DNA from: Siphlonurus alternatus | Taxonomy: Eukaryota; Arthropoda; Insecta; Ephemeroptera; Siphlonuridae | Assembly: GCA_949825025.1 (NCBI GenBank) | Contig: OX463784.1 | Coordinates: 8,749,431 to 8,813,430 of the forward strand | Direction: 5' to 3' | DNA length: 64,000 nucleotides | In this document: positions 39,354-52,859 of the stretch, piece after piece | Position numbering within the stretch: position 1 is the first letter of the stretch | How the letters are laid out: each line of letters starts with the position of its first letter | Made by a program: the position numbers and the translations under genes | Notes under the pieces: generated by a model | Seen by the model: the letters and a program-made list of their open reading frames with translations, nothing else | Database searches by the model: none | What the model was told of the DNA's origin: nothing

Positions 39354-40395
39354 TCATAGCTTTTTTCATCTTCAATCTTAATGTATTGAAAAAAGTATAT
39401 TGAATAATATTTTATAATATTCATTCAACGGTGAATAAGATAGCGGAATTGTCATCTCCTACATGTCGAAATTATATGTATCACACATTATGTAAAAAAA
39501 AATAATTTTAGTGTATACTCCATTGAAAAAGAACTTATCCCAATTTTAGCCTAGAAATTTTAGCACCATATTTAGAAGTAATCGATTTAGTACAGAATTT
39601 GATATCAAATTATAATACCTAAAATTTTTAGGCAAAAATCAATTATATAAAATTTAAGTACTAGCATTGCAATGTGAATATACCCCCCTTTTTTTTTTTT
39701 TTTTTTTTTTTAAATGCGCGGTAACAGGATTTGAAGTTTATACTGTAAAACTCATGTCCTATAAAATAATGCTGTAAATAGCTGTAAATGCGTAATATCG
39801 CACATTATTCTATCTATATGCTTTACAAAAACATGTACATTAGAATTGTAATTAGCAATTAGAAAGCAGGGTGTATTAATATCATTAACTATATAAAATA
39901 ATCATCATTAACTATAAAATAATCATCATTCTTAACCTTGTGAGGAAAGGTTATATAATTATTGATACCTCAATAATCATACAATCAGTAATTAATTTTT
40001 TATTAATATCAATAATTTAATCATCTTAATTTTTCAATACTACACCCCTGACCTTTATTTAATAATTTCAAGGTATTTAGGCTATTTATTTATTTATAAT
40101 TAGTGCTTTCGTTCATTAACAAATAATTTTGTTAGAGCTTGCATGGAGTCTTGGGAGAGTTAATCACCCAACGTTCCCAGATCAGAAAAATTAGACTGAG
40201 AGGTGGGTATGCAACATTCACTGATTTTGCCATTCGCATGACCTCCGTATATCTCGTGACATGGAGAGAAAAAAGACAGGTAGTACAAGAGCCATATACT
40301 TTATTTGAAATGGTTCATACAATTTTGTTATTAGTGTTATTACATTTTCTAAAGTTAAGTATTGTCATTTTTTTTATATTTTTTTGAACTCTTTA
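39354..40395. other. AT-rich non-coding interval
   Basis: Contains T23 at 39689-39711 and a small 22-bp tandem repeat near 39890-39930. The 82-codon frame at 40139-40387 lacks an ATG start; its first 65 residues are GC-richer but no domain is recognised. Confidence 0.4.
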
Positions 40396-40500
40396 ATACT
40401 CAAAATTACGCTGCAAATCGCTGTGACGTCATAGTCATGCAAATAATCATCACGCAAGTACGGGAAAAAAATGGTACATGACTATGACGTCACAGCATCT
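40396..40500. mobile_element. Family D hairpin, copy 2
   Basis: GCTGTGACGTCATAGTCATG (from 40420) pairs with CATGACTATGACGTCACAGC (40477-40496), essentially perfect. The left flank ACTCAAAATTACGCTGCAAA matches copy 1. TGACGTCA is intact in both arms. Confidence 0.75.
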
Positions 40501-41034
40501 TTCCCCTCAAATTTGAGAGGGTTTGAGGGTTTAAAAAGAATGGTAATACGTATAATATATAACCAGATATTTTATATCGATATTTACAATAACACGTATA
40601 CGTAGACTGAATGCTTGAATTTAATACGTCCCGATGTATAAGAATACAATACATGTCTAACTCGTCTACAAAGACCTATAATATATAATAAAATTAAAGA
40701 TTAATACAAGTAATTAACCCTCTAATTTAAAAACAAAACACTATAAAAATAAAATTATGAATATTTAATTTAATATTTTTTTAATGTTAATTACATTAAT
40801 ATATAAAAACAAATAATTTAAAATAATTTAAATTTTTAAATTATATTAAAAATGTGACGTATAAATATTTTAAAAATAATTAATATGATAAATAAAATGT
40901 TAGATTTCATTTCTAGCCTAGCATTGCAAAATCAAAATGAGTCAAAATAAGGGAATTGTAAGATTCCAACTATGAAGAATACGATGTGTTATATAGTGAA
41001 ACTGGTGTGGACCCGAGTGCGATGTTTATAAATG
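40501..41034. other. AT-rich non-coding interval
   Basis: A minor hairpin CTCAAATTTGAGAG lies near 40507. Otherwise nothing. Confidence 0.45.
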
Positions 41035-41450
41035 TTAGGGTAAGATAACTCGAAACATCGATTGTTGCAGTCCCATTTGATTAACATGTAAACTTTAGTA
41101 ACCTCATAATAATTCTGAATTTTTCTTCAGAAACAGTTCTTACGGTTAACACCAAAAAAATAGGGACAAAATTTCAAAACAATCGGACGATCGGGAATAT
41201 TCATTTTTTTTAAATTAATTTTTTTAAAATTTCAGTATATATAAGGGCTTTACCATGGAGACCTAAACTAATAAATTAATTTAAAAAAAATTGGATCGTC
41301 CGATTGTTTTGAAATTTTGTCCACAGTGTTTTGGTGCTAAGAACTGTCTCAAAAAAAAAATATGTATCAGAATTATTATGAGGTTGCTAAGGTTTACATG
41401 TTAATCAAATGGGACTACAACAATCGTTATTTCGCGTTATCTTACCCTTA
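41035..41450. mobile_element. Family B palindromic element, subfamily 2 (complete)
   Basis: Ends TTAGGGTAAGATAACTCG and CGCGTTATCTTACCCTTA share the terminus of copy 1. The arms are different sequence: AGTCCCATTTGATTAACATG, TAAACTTTAGTAACCTCATA, CAAAATTTCAAAACAATCGG and their complements. The loop contains TTTACCATGGAGACC. It is the complete counterpart of the half-elements at 17700 and 36112. Confidence 0.8.
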
Positions 41451-41752
41451 ATTTGATAATATAGCCATTCAAATAAATAAGTATTAAAACATCAAAATTT
41501 CTTAAATATTTTTACCAACCTATTTTAATAATATAATAATACAGTACAATGTGCATAAGAAACTAATTATTAATATAATTTACACTTAGTTTGTAACAAT
41601 TACTCTTTATTTTCAAATATAATTTGTAATCATTATTAAGGGATTAAATATCCTTAAAAGGTAGGAAACTATGTTTCTAATTTGATGCATCTTATATATA
41701 ATAATATTTACTAACTAATTATTTTATAATATGTAGTACATACATGTACACT
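41451..41752. other. AT-rich non-coding interval
   Basis: Nothing recognised. Confidence 0.5.
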
Positions 41753-42065
41753 ATGGAGTATTGTCCTCAATTTTTTTTATTGCAGAAATGGATAGAGGGT
41801 GCAAAGTTATGCTACCCTGATTTTTTTCAGATTTTTTAGAGCCCGCGGGAACTAAATTATTGAAAGTTATTTTTGTGACGTCACGAGACGCCGCTCCTTA
41901 AGAAAAAGATAGGACTTGTCGCCGCGTGACGTCACAAAAAGGACTTTCAATAATTTTTTAAAAATACTTCCCGGGCTCTAAAAAATCTGAAAAAAAATCA
42001 GGGTAGCATAACTTTGCACGCTCTATCCATTTCTGCAATAAAAAAAAATGAGGACAATACTCCAT
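41753..42065. mobile_element. Family C palindromic element, copy 3
   Basis: Ends ATGGAGTATTGTCCTCA and TGAGGACAATACTCCAT. The inner stem GCAGAAATGGATAGAGGGTG, TTATGCTACCCTGA and TTTTTCAGATTTTTTAGAGC is shared with copies 1 and 2, but the outer ~20 bp are not. The loop region has TGTGACGTCACGAG and CGCGTGACGTCACA, giving TGACGTCA twice. Confidence 0.82.
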
Positions 42066-42300
42066 TCTATGTTTAATAAAATACATATTATAAATGTCAT
42101 AACAAGTTACTTTTAAATTAAATCTCGTTAATCCTCAAATTAATATAAAATCATTTTCTATCAAATACAAACTATGAATAAATAGTAATACAAAAGAAAT
42201 CATATGTAAAGTCCCGTATACATTATATGATATACCTGCTTGTATACTAACCTACCATGACACATAAAAAAGGATGGTAACATACTATAATAATAAAGAG
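42066..42300. other. AT-rich non-coding interval
   Basis: Nothing recognised; leads into the GC-richer island downstream. Confidence 0.4.
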
Positions 42301-42532
42301 AGAGTGAGTATTAACGTGTAGTATTGAAATGTGTGGTGGGGGAATGATGAGATTTGTTGTAAGGATTCGCTTCTTTTTTTACACTTTCTCGTACCTGCAA
42401 GGAGACCTCCCACCTCCTCCTCCTCTCTTCAATTTGTGCTTGTGAATCTCCACGCTTCTTCATTCGTCCAGTGTGTCTGAAAGGATCAGGACCTACCTTC
42501 TCGTCGTATACAGTGTGTTCATTAAGGTATGT
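42301..42532 (+). other. Candidate non-coding first exon or promoter island
   Basis: This is one of the few GC-richer stretches not explained by a repeat. It has pyrimidine-rich CCACCTCCTCCTCCTCTC (near 42409), an initiator-like TCCAGTG near 42468, and a strong splice-donor consensus AAG|GTATGT with the cut at 42526/42527, after which the sequence becomes AT-rich again. No long open frame, so it would be a 5' untranslated exon followed by an intron that extends beyond my view. It could also be an isolated regulatory island or chance. Confidence 0.3.
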
Positions 42533-44574
42533 CTTATGTGTGTGTGTCTTAATTTATAGAATATAGTGTTTTCAGGATTTTAAAATTGTATGATTTATTC
42601 TTTAAAAATTTATTTGTATTATTTTTTTTAATATCGTGAAAAGAAGACAAAGATTACAGAGTTAAATTTGAAACTTAAATTATTTATATTTAATTTTTTT
42701 TAACCTCTTTTAAACATTAATTACAATTTATCCTATAGCTAGTTAAAAAAAATTATAATTTTTTCAAATATGAACACACATAATTAATAATTTTTTTTAT
42801 TCGTTACTAAGTAATAATTTATAATTTTCATTGATTGATTATTTGATACAAGTTATGGCCACGAAAACACCATGACCATTAACAATTACTACTTTGAAGC
42901 ATATTATTTACTACTTTTCAAAATAATATACATAAAGGTTAGAATTTTTAAATCAGTTTTTTCATAAATTAAAAAATTAATATTTCTCATTTCAAAGTAC
43001 ATTACAAAATTTACGCACTTACTACAGTGTGAAAAAATTAAAATATTTTAATTTTAATATTTTAAATTAATTATACTTTTTTAAAATTAAAAAAGATTCC
43101 AACTATTGAGCATTGTACAACTGGTAATAAAAGCAATATTCAAATATCAAGATAAAATTTTACTTGCTATGCGTGAAATAGCTTAGAATAACAAAGTCTC
43201 CCATCGATTTTATAATAAGAGTGTTAAAGTCAGTAAATACGATAGTAAAATGAGCTCTAATGCCGCGTAAAGAGGAACAGTTGTATTCTTAACTCGCAAG
43301 ATAAAGAACCTTGTTTTCTGATCGTACGAGGTAGTTTAACAAGTTATTACAGACAGCAAACGTTTTTGCTAAAACTACATCTTAAATTGGAGTGAAATCA
43401 TCTTCAAATTTTATACAGGAAGTTTAATTAAATTAACTTAAAGGGTATGAAAGTTCACCAACAATTTTACCGAATCATATAATTTTCATTTTAAAAAAGA
43501 AGAAATCATAAAATTAGAAAAATTATTTCGCTTGCAATTAATTTTTTTGCAAAATTCATTAAAAAAAAATCTTAATTCCTTTTGTTATTTGCACACTGTT
43601 TCGTTGTATTTTATAAACAAATTATGTGCCAGCATTAAATCAAAATATTAGTTACTGAAAATGTCAAATACATGTTAACCTTTTCATGACTGTGGTTTCA
43701 CCTACATTACCATATAGTCATACAATACAAGGATGAGCAAAAGTATGATTCATATAATAGTTAAAGGTCAAAAGGTCGAATAAAAATTAATTTTAGTTCT
43801 GTTTAAATGCGACGTACATATATTTATTATGACTTTAATATATAAATTATTTATTGAACACAAAAACAGGACTTTTCAAATTCGCTATATTGAATTCCCA
43901 ATTAAATATTTAAACATTTTTTAGTTTTAAAAGGAAGTAAATGTATTTAATTCTCTATTAAAAGTGAAATAAAATATTAATCAAGGAAATTTACAAATAA
44001 AAATATAAGCTATAATGTTAAGCTTTTAGTGCATTAATTATTAAAACTAATAAAAACATAAGAACGATAACAAAGTAGTGGAATATTTTTAATATGACTT
44101 TATAAAAATTAAATATGAATGAAATGAAAAATTTAATTTTAAATAATTAATTGCAATTTTTCTTAGGTAGTTTTAGAAATTTAATGTAATTTTTTTTAAT
44201 AATCGTTTCTCTGTTTTCCTGATATTTACGCTTCTATGTTTATTTTTCATTATATTGAATGCATTTGCAATGTTATTTTCTATTATCTTATTAAACTTAA
44301 ACTAACAATATGTAATTCATTTATAAACATGGTATGTGGAGAAGTTACTTTAGAGTAATTATTACTTTAGTTAGGGTATTCTTCTCATATCAAGAGTAAA
44401 CATTAACCATAGTAGTGTAATTATTACCCTTTCAAAAGTAAGCTCTCAGTCCACAGTCCTCTCTAAATACTTAATCCATTTTCCAATGACATTTTATTTT
44501 CCAGTCAGGCGCTGAGATGAATATTTCTTAAGTAAAAATGCACATGTTTTTATCTTTTAATAGTAGATGTTGGT
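42533..44574. other. AT-rich non-coding interval
   Basis: No acceptor-plus-open-frame combination that I could defend as a second exon. A slightly GC-richer patch near 43255-43345 is unassigned. Confidence 0.45.
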
Positions 44575-44690
44575 ATACTCGTCGCCTTAGAAAATTTCCC
44601 TCTTGCAGTCTTGTTAATCACCATGCTCTGTGTTATTCTTACGGGGCATGGTGATTAACATGGGAGATTTTCCGAGGTGACGGCTGTACA
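44575..44690. mobile_element. Family L palindrome, copy 3 (short form)
   Basis: CTCGTCGCCTTAGAAAATTT pairs with GGGAGATTTTCCGAGG-TGACGG, and TTAATCACCATGC pairs with GCATGGTGATTAA around GTGTTATTCTTACGG. It has the same core as copies 1 and 2 (TTGCAGTCTTGTTAATCAC), and it stops soon after the GTAC-like end instead of continuing into longer arms. Confidence 0.75.
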
Positions 44691-47686
44691 TGATTTGAAG
44701 TGCTTATATTGTTATGTATATCGAAAAGCAAATATTGTGAATCATGATTATTGCGTATGTAATAAAATGGCATAATGTTTTAGTCTTGAACTCGAAATTA
44801 AATGTTTATATAATAATGTTGTTAAATTTGTAACAAGTGGGCTTATTTTCATTTTTAACGTGGTATTTTAATATTTATATATAATGTATTTTTGCAAAAC
44901 GTAGAAAAAAATACCGAGTTATTTTCATATCAAACGAAATAAAAGTATTCCAGTCTTCTAAAAATAGAGCATATTTTCCACCGTATATAGAATGTAATGT
45001 ATATGAAATTCATTATTTGTACGCTACAAAGATTTTTATTTAACATGAAAGAGTATATATTTTAACAAAGGAAAATATTTCTCGGCTAAATATTAACCTT
45101 CTATAGTAATATATTACAATATTTAATAATATTTTATATAATATTGTCTTTGATGCAATTAATATACTGGCCGCTACAAAGTGTAAAAACTTTCGTAAAA
45201 ATGTTGGGCATTCAGGGTGTATGTATAGGACCCTGTTAGACATTTACAAATTATAAATGTAACATTTTTTTGTATTTGTTTCTGATTTTTTCGTTTTTAA
45301 TTTTATTTATTATTTTTATAATAATTTTTTGTATTATAAAAGGAAAATGTATTTGAAACATTCATGATCAATATAATATGCAAATTGATACTGTTATGCA
45401 TTAAAGGCGTATTTACTATCATTATATTATGAAGGATACGACCTTATATACTGCAGAACACTATCAATACATTTCGTTTTAACCAACATGCGCTGACATT
45501 CACACTTTCAAGCGTTATATCAATAGTTATACAAGTTCTAAGTTTTAAACAAATAAATAAATATTTGTTCAATCTGTTATATCGAGTCTAATATTTGATA
45601 TTTACATTTAGAAATGCATTTTCTTTTTTGATTTACAAATATTTACTTACATTTTGGTTGTTTGACTTACGTTTTCTACTTACTTTATATATGATACCCG
45701 AGTCAAGTACAAATAAACAAAACAAATAAACAAATCTTCGATGTTAATTGACCCATAAGAGTTTTAATTCAATTTTTTAACGGAAAATTAGTTGAGAGAA
45801 AAATATATTTTAAACGTATTTTGTTAAAAATCGAATCATATGTCATGTATATTTTTTATGACACCTAATAGTGATTTTTTCCAGTAAATCCACTTAATTT
45901 TTGCCTAGTTTTAGAAATTTTTGTGTGAGTTTCAACTCTATTTTAATTTAAATAAAATTTATAGTAAAATAGAAATACATATTTGCATATTTTAGCCACA
46001 AAATTTAACAAAACCAAAACCAGCACTCCCTAAAGACTCGTTAAACTAAAAGCCACTAAGCTTTTCAAAATAAACAATAGAGATATAATTTCCACAACCT
46101 CAAGATATTAAATATTTATCATGTGAATAAAAACATCACTGTTATACATAAAATATTCATGTGCTAATAAATATTGTTGCTAAAATGTATTATAAATAAT
46201 AAATTATGTTAAAAAAGAATAGCAAGACCAATTTGCAATAAAAAAAATTACTCTGCTAAAGAAAGTTGACATAAATTTAATATATTTACTTTACATTACC
46301 TATAGATACATGCTTGATAGTTACACTAATCGTTAATTAAATAGTTATGATTTTCGTCGTGTTTGTAACGATCCTCCTTATTGGTGCATGGAACATGAGC
46401 CGATAATACCTGAACATACTCGAAGAAAACAATTTTAAATGTGACTGTTGTACGTATATATAGAATATTAGTTAATCCTCTGTTTAAATCCGTCCCAAAA
46501 TTATAAATCCGTTATATCGGAAATATCGAGACAAAAGGTTCTAAAAGGTTTTGTAACAAAATTCCTAAAAATATATTATACATTATAATTATTTATCTCC
46601 ATTAAATTAAAAATTGCTTACAAATATTAAGTTTAGTAACAGAATATGGAAAATAATTATACCACATCATAGTTTGTCAAGATATTTTCGTGTAAAAAGA
46701 TGTGCAAACTTTTATTATATATGTATATAGATTGATGCATTAAATATTTTTTATACACCTTACAATTCATTTAACATATACACTACAAAGAATATATTTT
46801 TTTCATAAGAAAGAGCTATTTTTAACAGAACTAATTTAAAATTTATTTATTCTTTTTATGAAATACTTTCTCCGATACATCCTGTCTCCTTTTTATCGAA
46901 AATGTCAAAATATTTAAAGAGCTTGATAGATCGGCAGCTTACCCAAGGTGCTAATAAGAAAGAGGTAAAAGGAATTTAATATCTTTTTATATCCGAGAGA
47001 AATGGCAACAATGTTCATTGTACCTCAATATTGTGTAATCAGCAATTATCTACAGTGAAAAACAGTGTTGGAAAAAATGACTTTTAAATGTGTGTCTTGC
47101 TTTTTAAGTGAATTGCCTTATTATTAATGCATTGTATACTTTAAATTTGACTTGTCTTTTAATAATCTAAATACAAATCATTTTTGTGACTTTTTTTTTG
47201 TGAATGTAGAAAAAATTGAATTTAATTAATAATAACTTTTATGGCTGTAAGTGCTTTTTTAAATTTTTTCATATTAAATATATTGCCATCAATTTGTCAT
47301 ATTGAATAAATTTAAATCATACACAATCAAATACCTTTATAAGTTTTCACATTTTCAAAAAAGAAAGAAGAAAAAATCTAATTCCAATAGCTGTCTTTTG
47401 CACTTTTGAAAAATATTATTAAAAGCATTATTCTAGTTCCTCTTTTCAAATTTTTTTTTATATAAAATTGACATTACGTAAAGAGCATGCAGACATGTAA
47501 CATTTTCATTCAATAAAATTAAGTGTGTTTTAAACTTATCACTTTTTTTTGTAATTTGACAGTCAATTTGCAAAGGACAACCTTCATGATTTTTATTTCT
47601 AAATATTTGAATAGAGGACCTCGAGTTATTTAGTGTAAATTTTTGTCATATGTTTTGAACCAACACAGTAAAGATCGAGGAAAAAG
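44691..47686. other. AT-rich non-coding interval
   Basis: Three kilobases without a supported feature. The minus-strand frame 45040-45243 shows no domain. A slightly GC-richer patch near 46350-46440 is not a recognisable repeat. Confidence 0.45.
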
Positions 47687-47747
47687 ACGCTGTGACGTCA
47701 TAGTCATGCAAGTGTTAAATATTTGCATTACTATGACGTCACAGCGT
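47687..47747. mobile_element. Family D hairpin, copy 3
   Basis: ACGCTGTGACGTCATAGTCA pairs with the inverse at the right end (ACTATGACGTCACAGCGT) with one mismatch; the stem includes TGCAA/TTGCA around GTGTTAAATA. TGACGTCA is intact in both arms. Right-flank AAGATCATT-like sequence, inverted, matches the left flank of copy 1. Confidence 0.78.
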
Positions 47748-49535
47748 TTTACAGAATGATCTTAATGGTGTTAGTCTTCAACAAAAATCTGAAAAAGATT
47801 GACAATACATAACTCCATTTATCCAAATATGCATTAAAAAAATGTTATGAAGTTTGTCCATTCTGCGGTTTATATTATAAAATGCATTTGGTTACATTAG
47901 AAAAAAGACAAAATATTTTTTACATTTAATTTTGTATTACCTTTTGTCGTTATAAATACCTTGAGATACAAGTAATGTCCTTTTTTTTTCTTATAAGTAC
48001 CCTATTTTTCTTCTTGTATCGATTGAATTTTATTATAATACAGTATATTTACGCATATTTTGTGTATATATTATTAATGTAGAAATTATAATATCAAAGA
48101 AGAAGATAAAAATATTATTCTGTAAAAAAATTAGATAAAAAATATATTCAGATTTTGAAGTGTTTTTTTTTTTATATATAATTTCCGTTGAAAAAATTAA
48201 TTACTTTCTTTTTTAAAACGTTTTTCCTAGAATCTTGTCTGTTGAATGTTATTTTTATCACAATTTGCTAAAACTTTACAATTTTTTTTTCTCCTTCAGT
48301 AAACGTACTTAGGTACATAGGCAAATATATAAAAAATAAGAAAACATGTAAAAACAAATTTAAAGCGTGATCAGGTTTTATATAGTAAGTATACAACCAA
48401 TTTTACTAGTAATACTAAATTTGTAAATTATGTAATACCCTCCCTAACCCTCTATGGGTATGTAGCTTTTTGTGTAATCCGCGCGTATGCTGTTACAATG
48501 AATTTATGTACCTACAATATTATTATGGAATACCCTGAACTGTTCCCTGATATTATGGAGGTTAACAAGATGGATAATTTGTTTGCAATATATAGAAAAA
48601 TAATAACAAATAGTACAACAATTATTCAAGCATCTACGCTTCAAAATTTTATAACCAAATTTATATAGTATTGAATTCTAATACTATTTCTATTTTAAAA
48701 TTGAAATAATATGTATATAAATGAATTACAATAATTATACAAAACAAGTTAAGTGTAACAACGTTTAATATAGTAAATGGATGAAAAATTAATATCCAAT
48801 ATGTTATAGCTAATTAGCAGATTCAATGAATTATCAGAAGCATCATTAAAAACAAATCATATGTTTCAATTATATTCTTTCATTCGAGTGGTATTAAAAA
48901 ATATTAGTTAATTGATATTATAATTTTATGGAGTTTATGCGTTTATGGAGTTTATGAAAATAAAATTACATTAATATATTAAAATTAAAGAGCGTGATTA
49001 AAAAAAAAAAAAAAAATTTTTTGCAATTTTGTATATAATAAAGCAGATTAAATAGTCAATTTACAAAATTAATTTCTATAATTAATATCACTCCAATTTC
49101 ACTATTCCACTCAAAATATATTTTCTTCGAAATATGAGGCTTTATATAATATCAATTCCTCGTATATAATTACTAATAGGGATTTTTATTATGTAAACAT
49201 TTAAATATCATAAATTGCGTTTTTTTCTGTAAAAATCCCAATGTAAAATATCATGTATTACATTATTGTTATTTGTTGATGTTGTGGTTCATTATCGTTT
49301 CATTATTGGTGGTTGATCATATAATATTTATGAATGCAACAACATTTTTTTTTTGGCCATACTCATCCATCTCTTGCTCTTTTCTTTTATATCTCCCCCC
49401 CCCACTTTATTGCACCCAATAAACAATTATTATTATTTGTTATTAGAATATTAATTTATCATGTTAATTTATTTTGGTGATTGATCAAAATTCTATTTAT
49501 GCACATTTATGTCAATATAAAATTTAATTTAGTAG

Positions 49536-49538
<3 letters not shown>
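47748..49538. other. AT-rich non-coding interval
   Basis: No supported feature; an A-run near 49000-49013. Confidence 0.5.
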
Positions 49539-49621
<83 letters not shown>

Positions 49622-49632
49622 GTCTCTCTCTC
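49539..49632. repeat. (CT)n microsatellite
   Basis: About 94 bp of CT with GTCTGTCT near the right end, the same variant motif seen at the right end of the array at 28634. The 89-codon frame across it is an artefact. Confidence 0.95.
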
Positions 49633-51084
49633 CCCTTCTCAGTATGGAAACAATGGCTCATTTAACTACCATCTACACTACCCACTCTTACTCTCATTTC
49701 ATTCATTAACATATACATTAGTGGGTGTATGTACAATACCATCTTTGTAGTTAAATTTAAATGTATGTTTTGTGCTCTATGATTAGCTAGAAAGATCATC
49801 TTCATTTTTTGACCTCCATATTTCACTCTTCAGCTTTTCACTTTTCAATTCTGTCTATATATATGACCTAGCCTATAATAAAGAGAAAGAAAAGTTATTA
49901 TAAAAGAAAATGAGATCTTTTATTATGATTAAAACTAGATCAAAAAGAAAATAAATTGGAATTTTGTTAATATATATTTAACAGATGAAATTATAAGAAT
50001 AGAAGATGCTATATTATACTTTAATGGATTTTTTTTGCTCTTTTAACCTTTATATATTTTAAAAGAAAATCCTTTTCATAGAATTTAAATTATTTTTAGA
50101 ATATCATTTTCATAGAATTTAAATTATTTTTAGAATAAAGCTGATATTTATACATGAATTAAAAGAAGAGGGTATGAACATTATATTTACATTAAAAGTC
50201 ACAAAAAAAAATATTATTTTGTGACATAAAGTAACTTAAGTAAAAAAGATTTCGTAATAATTCTAAATTTTGGGAATATAGTTTATTTTTTTTTTATTTT
50301 TTTTTTTAGTAATTATACATTTATTTTATACGACTTACATTAATGGGTCTGATTTTTTGCCTTAGAATTCTTAAAAATGTGTTTCTAGTAACAGGTTTAG
50401 GTTTGTCGCAGACAAAATCGCATGATTTCGCAGCCTATATGATAAAAAAAAAAAAATAATAAGAATCTATGCGATCAGCTGTGCGCGCACACAGCTTCGT
50501 ATCGTATGCTGTCATATGATAATAAATTTAGTACCGGTTCTAAATGAGAAACGTACGATCGTAAGCTTACGGTCGTAGAAATAAAAGTCTGTGTGCGACT
50601 CCCCTAATTAAGAGATGCATATATATAGGACATCAGTACATCAGTCAACTTGAAATTTAATATCACATTGGCACAAAATTTGAAGTTAATATCGGGTAAA
50701 CATTATAAAAAAGCGTAAAAGTAGAAAACAGCTCTAAGAAATTACAACAAAATGCTATGATGTAAATATTGTAAAGTGTATTTTTTTTAAAACAAAGGAC
50801 TTATATAATATACAATTATGTTTTAATTACATGGTAGCAATGATAATTATTTATAAATTGTTTCAAAACATTAGTTGAATAAGAACGTAATAAATACTAC
50901 AACATTCCACAATTAAATAATTTTAATTAGAATTTAAATTTATGACATGTTACACAAAAACTTCCTGAATAAATAGCATTAGTGACTTCTCAAAAGCCCT
51001 ATTACGGCTATTACTTGAAATATTTAACGGCATAGATTTTTTATTATTACTCTTTTAAAAATTATTTTGTACTCTAATTAAAAT
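49633..51084. repeat. AT-rich interval with a small tandem repeat and a palindrome
   Basis: TTTTCATAGAATTTAAATT and the following bases repeat at 50073 and 50107 (34-bp period). A 24-bp near-perfect palindrome lies at 50554-50577 (TACGATCGTAAGCTTACGGT onward), near GTGCGCGCAC at about 50480. The patch 50390-50600 may be a degraded repeat, but I cannot name it. Confidence 0.5.
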
Positions 51085-51390
51085 AATGAGATATTAGAAT
51101 GTGAAAATTTTAGTTGCTTAATCGAAAGAAGGGGTAAAAATATGACACTGTGAATTTTCTCAGATTTTTTTGAGACCGGGAACAATTTATAAAAAATTAT
51201 TGAAAGTCTATTTTGATGACATCAAGGGTGGCATTCCTGAAGAAAAAGGATAGGGCAGTGCCGCCCGTGACGTCATAAAATAGACTTTTAATAATAGTTC
51301 CTGGTCTCAGAAATATCTGAAAAAATTCACAATATTTTTACCCCTTCTTTTGATTAAGCCACTAAAATTTTCACATTCTAATATCTCATT
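51085..51390. mobile_element. Family C palindromic element, copy 4 (divergent arms)
   Basis: The core stem TTTTCTCAGATTTTTTTGAG and the loop GAAGAAAAAGGATAGGGC match other family C copies. The outer arms (AATGAGATATTAGAATGTGA, AAAATTTTAGT, GAAAGAAGGGGTAAAAATAT) are unrelated to theirs, yet they pair well with the right side (ATTTTTACCCCTTCTTTTGA, TCACATTCTAATATCTCATT). The loop has GTGACGTCAT. Confidence 0.78.
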
Positions 51391-52001
51391 TTTAATGAAA
51401 AATTCGTGTAAATTTGACTATCAAAAGCCATTTCAAAATTTTAATGGAATTGATTTGTATATTGCCTCTAACAATTATTAAATGTGGACTATAATTCATA
51501 TTATTCTTTAATAAAGAAATTCTCATTATATTTCATTAAGGAAGGAGACTTGAATGAAAATAAAGCAATCTCTCACGCGTGGGTAACAGTTTGATGTGTA
51601 ACTCTCGAACCTTCTCCTATGAAGTACAAGAAATTATCTTATCTTTTTGACTACCTGAAATTTTTCACACACTTTCACTTGAACATGTCAAAACTTGTCT
51701 ACTGTTCATTTCTCTCATGACAATGTAATAATAATGTTGTTTTTTTATTTCAAAATAATAATTGTAATGCTGCTTCTTAATATTGTATTATATAACATTA
51801 TTTTTAAACATTTATTCTTTTTGTTTAAAAGAGGAATTTTAAATTGATGTTATAATCTGATATGAGTGATATGCAATTAAGAATGAAATAATGTAATTCA
51901 TGCACTATATTTGATATAATTTAACTTTCAAATTTATAAAGGGGGATAATTTTTTTGAATTTAATGAACACTTAATATAAAAAAATTCATTAATTGTCAA
52001 T
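51391..52001. other. AT-rich non-coding interval
   Basis: No supported features. Confidence 0.5.
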
Positions 52002-52260
52002 GGAGTCTTCAAGTGTTTCTAAGCCACCATGTTAGAAAATTTCAATTTTTCTCTGTAACAACTGTTAATTAAAGACATCAGTTTGAAAACATCTCCTAAT
52101 CACTCATTTAGGAGTCTTCTGATTACGAATCAAGAAATTAATTTTCCCTATAACATTATTTATTAATAGCAAAGAAGGCAATTTCGTTTTTGTTTTTTTG
52201 TTACCTAGATTCATATAGGACGATGTAAACCCCACAAAATCAACTGACGTGAAACATCCT
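52002..52260 (+). repeat. Family F repeat, copy 2
   Basis: GGAGTCTTCAAGTG, TAAGCCACCATGTTAGAAAA, GTTTGAAAACATCTCCTA, ATAGGACGATGTAAACC and AAAATCAACTGACGTGAAAC align in order with copy 1 at 26053. Confidence 0.65.
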
Positions 52261-52859
52261 CAGTAGGTGAGCGAATCGGAAGAACATATTGGAATGTTTT
52301 AATTTCCGTAATTGGGAGTTTTCGAACAAAAAATTAACTTAATAAAATATAAAATATTTAAATATGTAATTGAAAAAAAAAATATTTATAAATAAATATA
52401 TATTTTTACAAATTTAAAATAAAAATTTATTTTCATAAAATAAAAACAAAAAGTTTCAAAATTATTTGTAAAAAATTGTTTTGTAAAATGTAAAATTTAT
52501 TTCAATTCTTCTGGTAAAAAAAAAAAAAGAAAGTAAAATCACTGAAAATAGTCAAAAATATTAATGTATTGAAAATCACCATTATTTTTAATTATTTAGT
52601 TATGTTAATAATTTCCTATTATATACATAATATGACAAAACATTGCAAATTGATTTATTTAATAAAATTATAACTTAAGTAACAAATAACATACACATAT
52701 ACAGGAGTTCCACAACTAAATTCCATTAATATTTTACCACAAAAAGAAATTTAAATACTACATCAAATTATCCACCTACACATACTAAATAAAATCCTTA
52801 CAATAAAGATGTACAACAATAGTTATAATAATTATCAAAAGTGGGAGTGTTAAGGAATT
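52261..52859. other. AT-rich non-coding interval
   Basis: No features. Confidence 0.5.

Noticed and set aside
40139..40387. 82-codon frame as an exon
   Set aside because: No ATG at the start, no convincing acceptor/donor pair and no recognisable domain; the last third is AT-rich hydrophobic filler.
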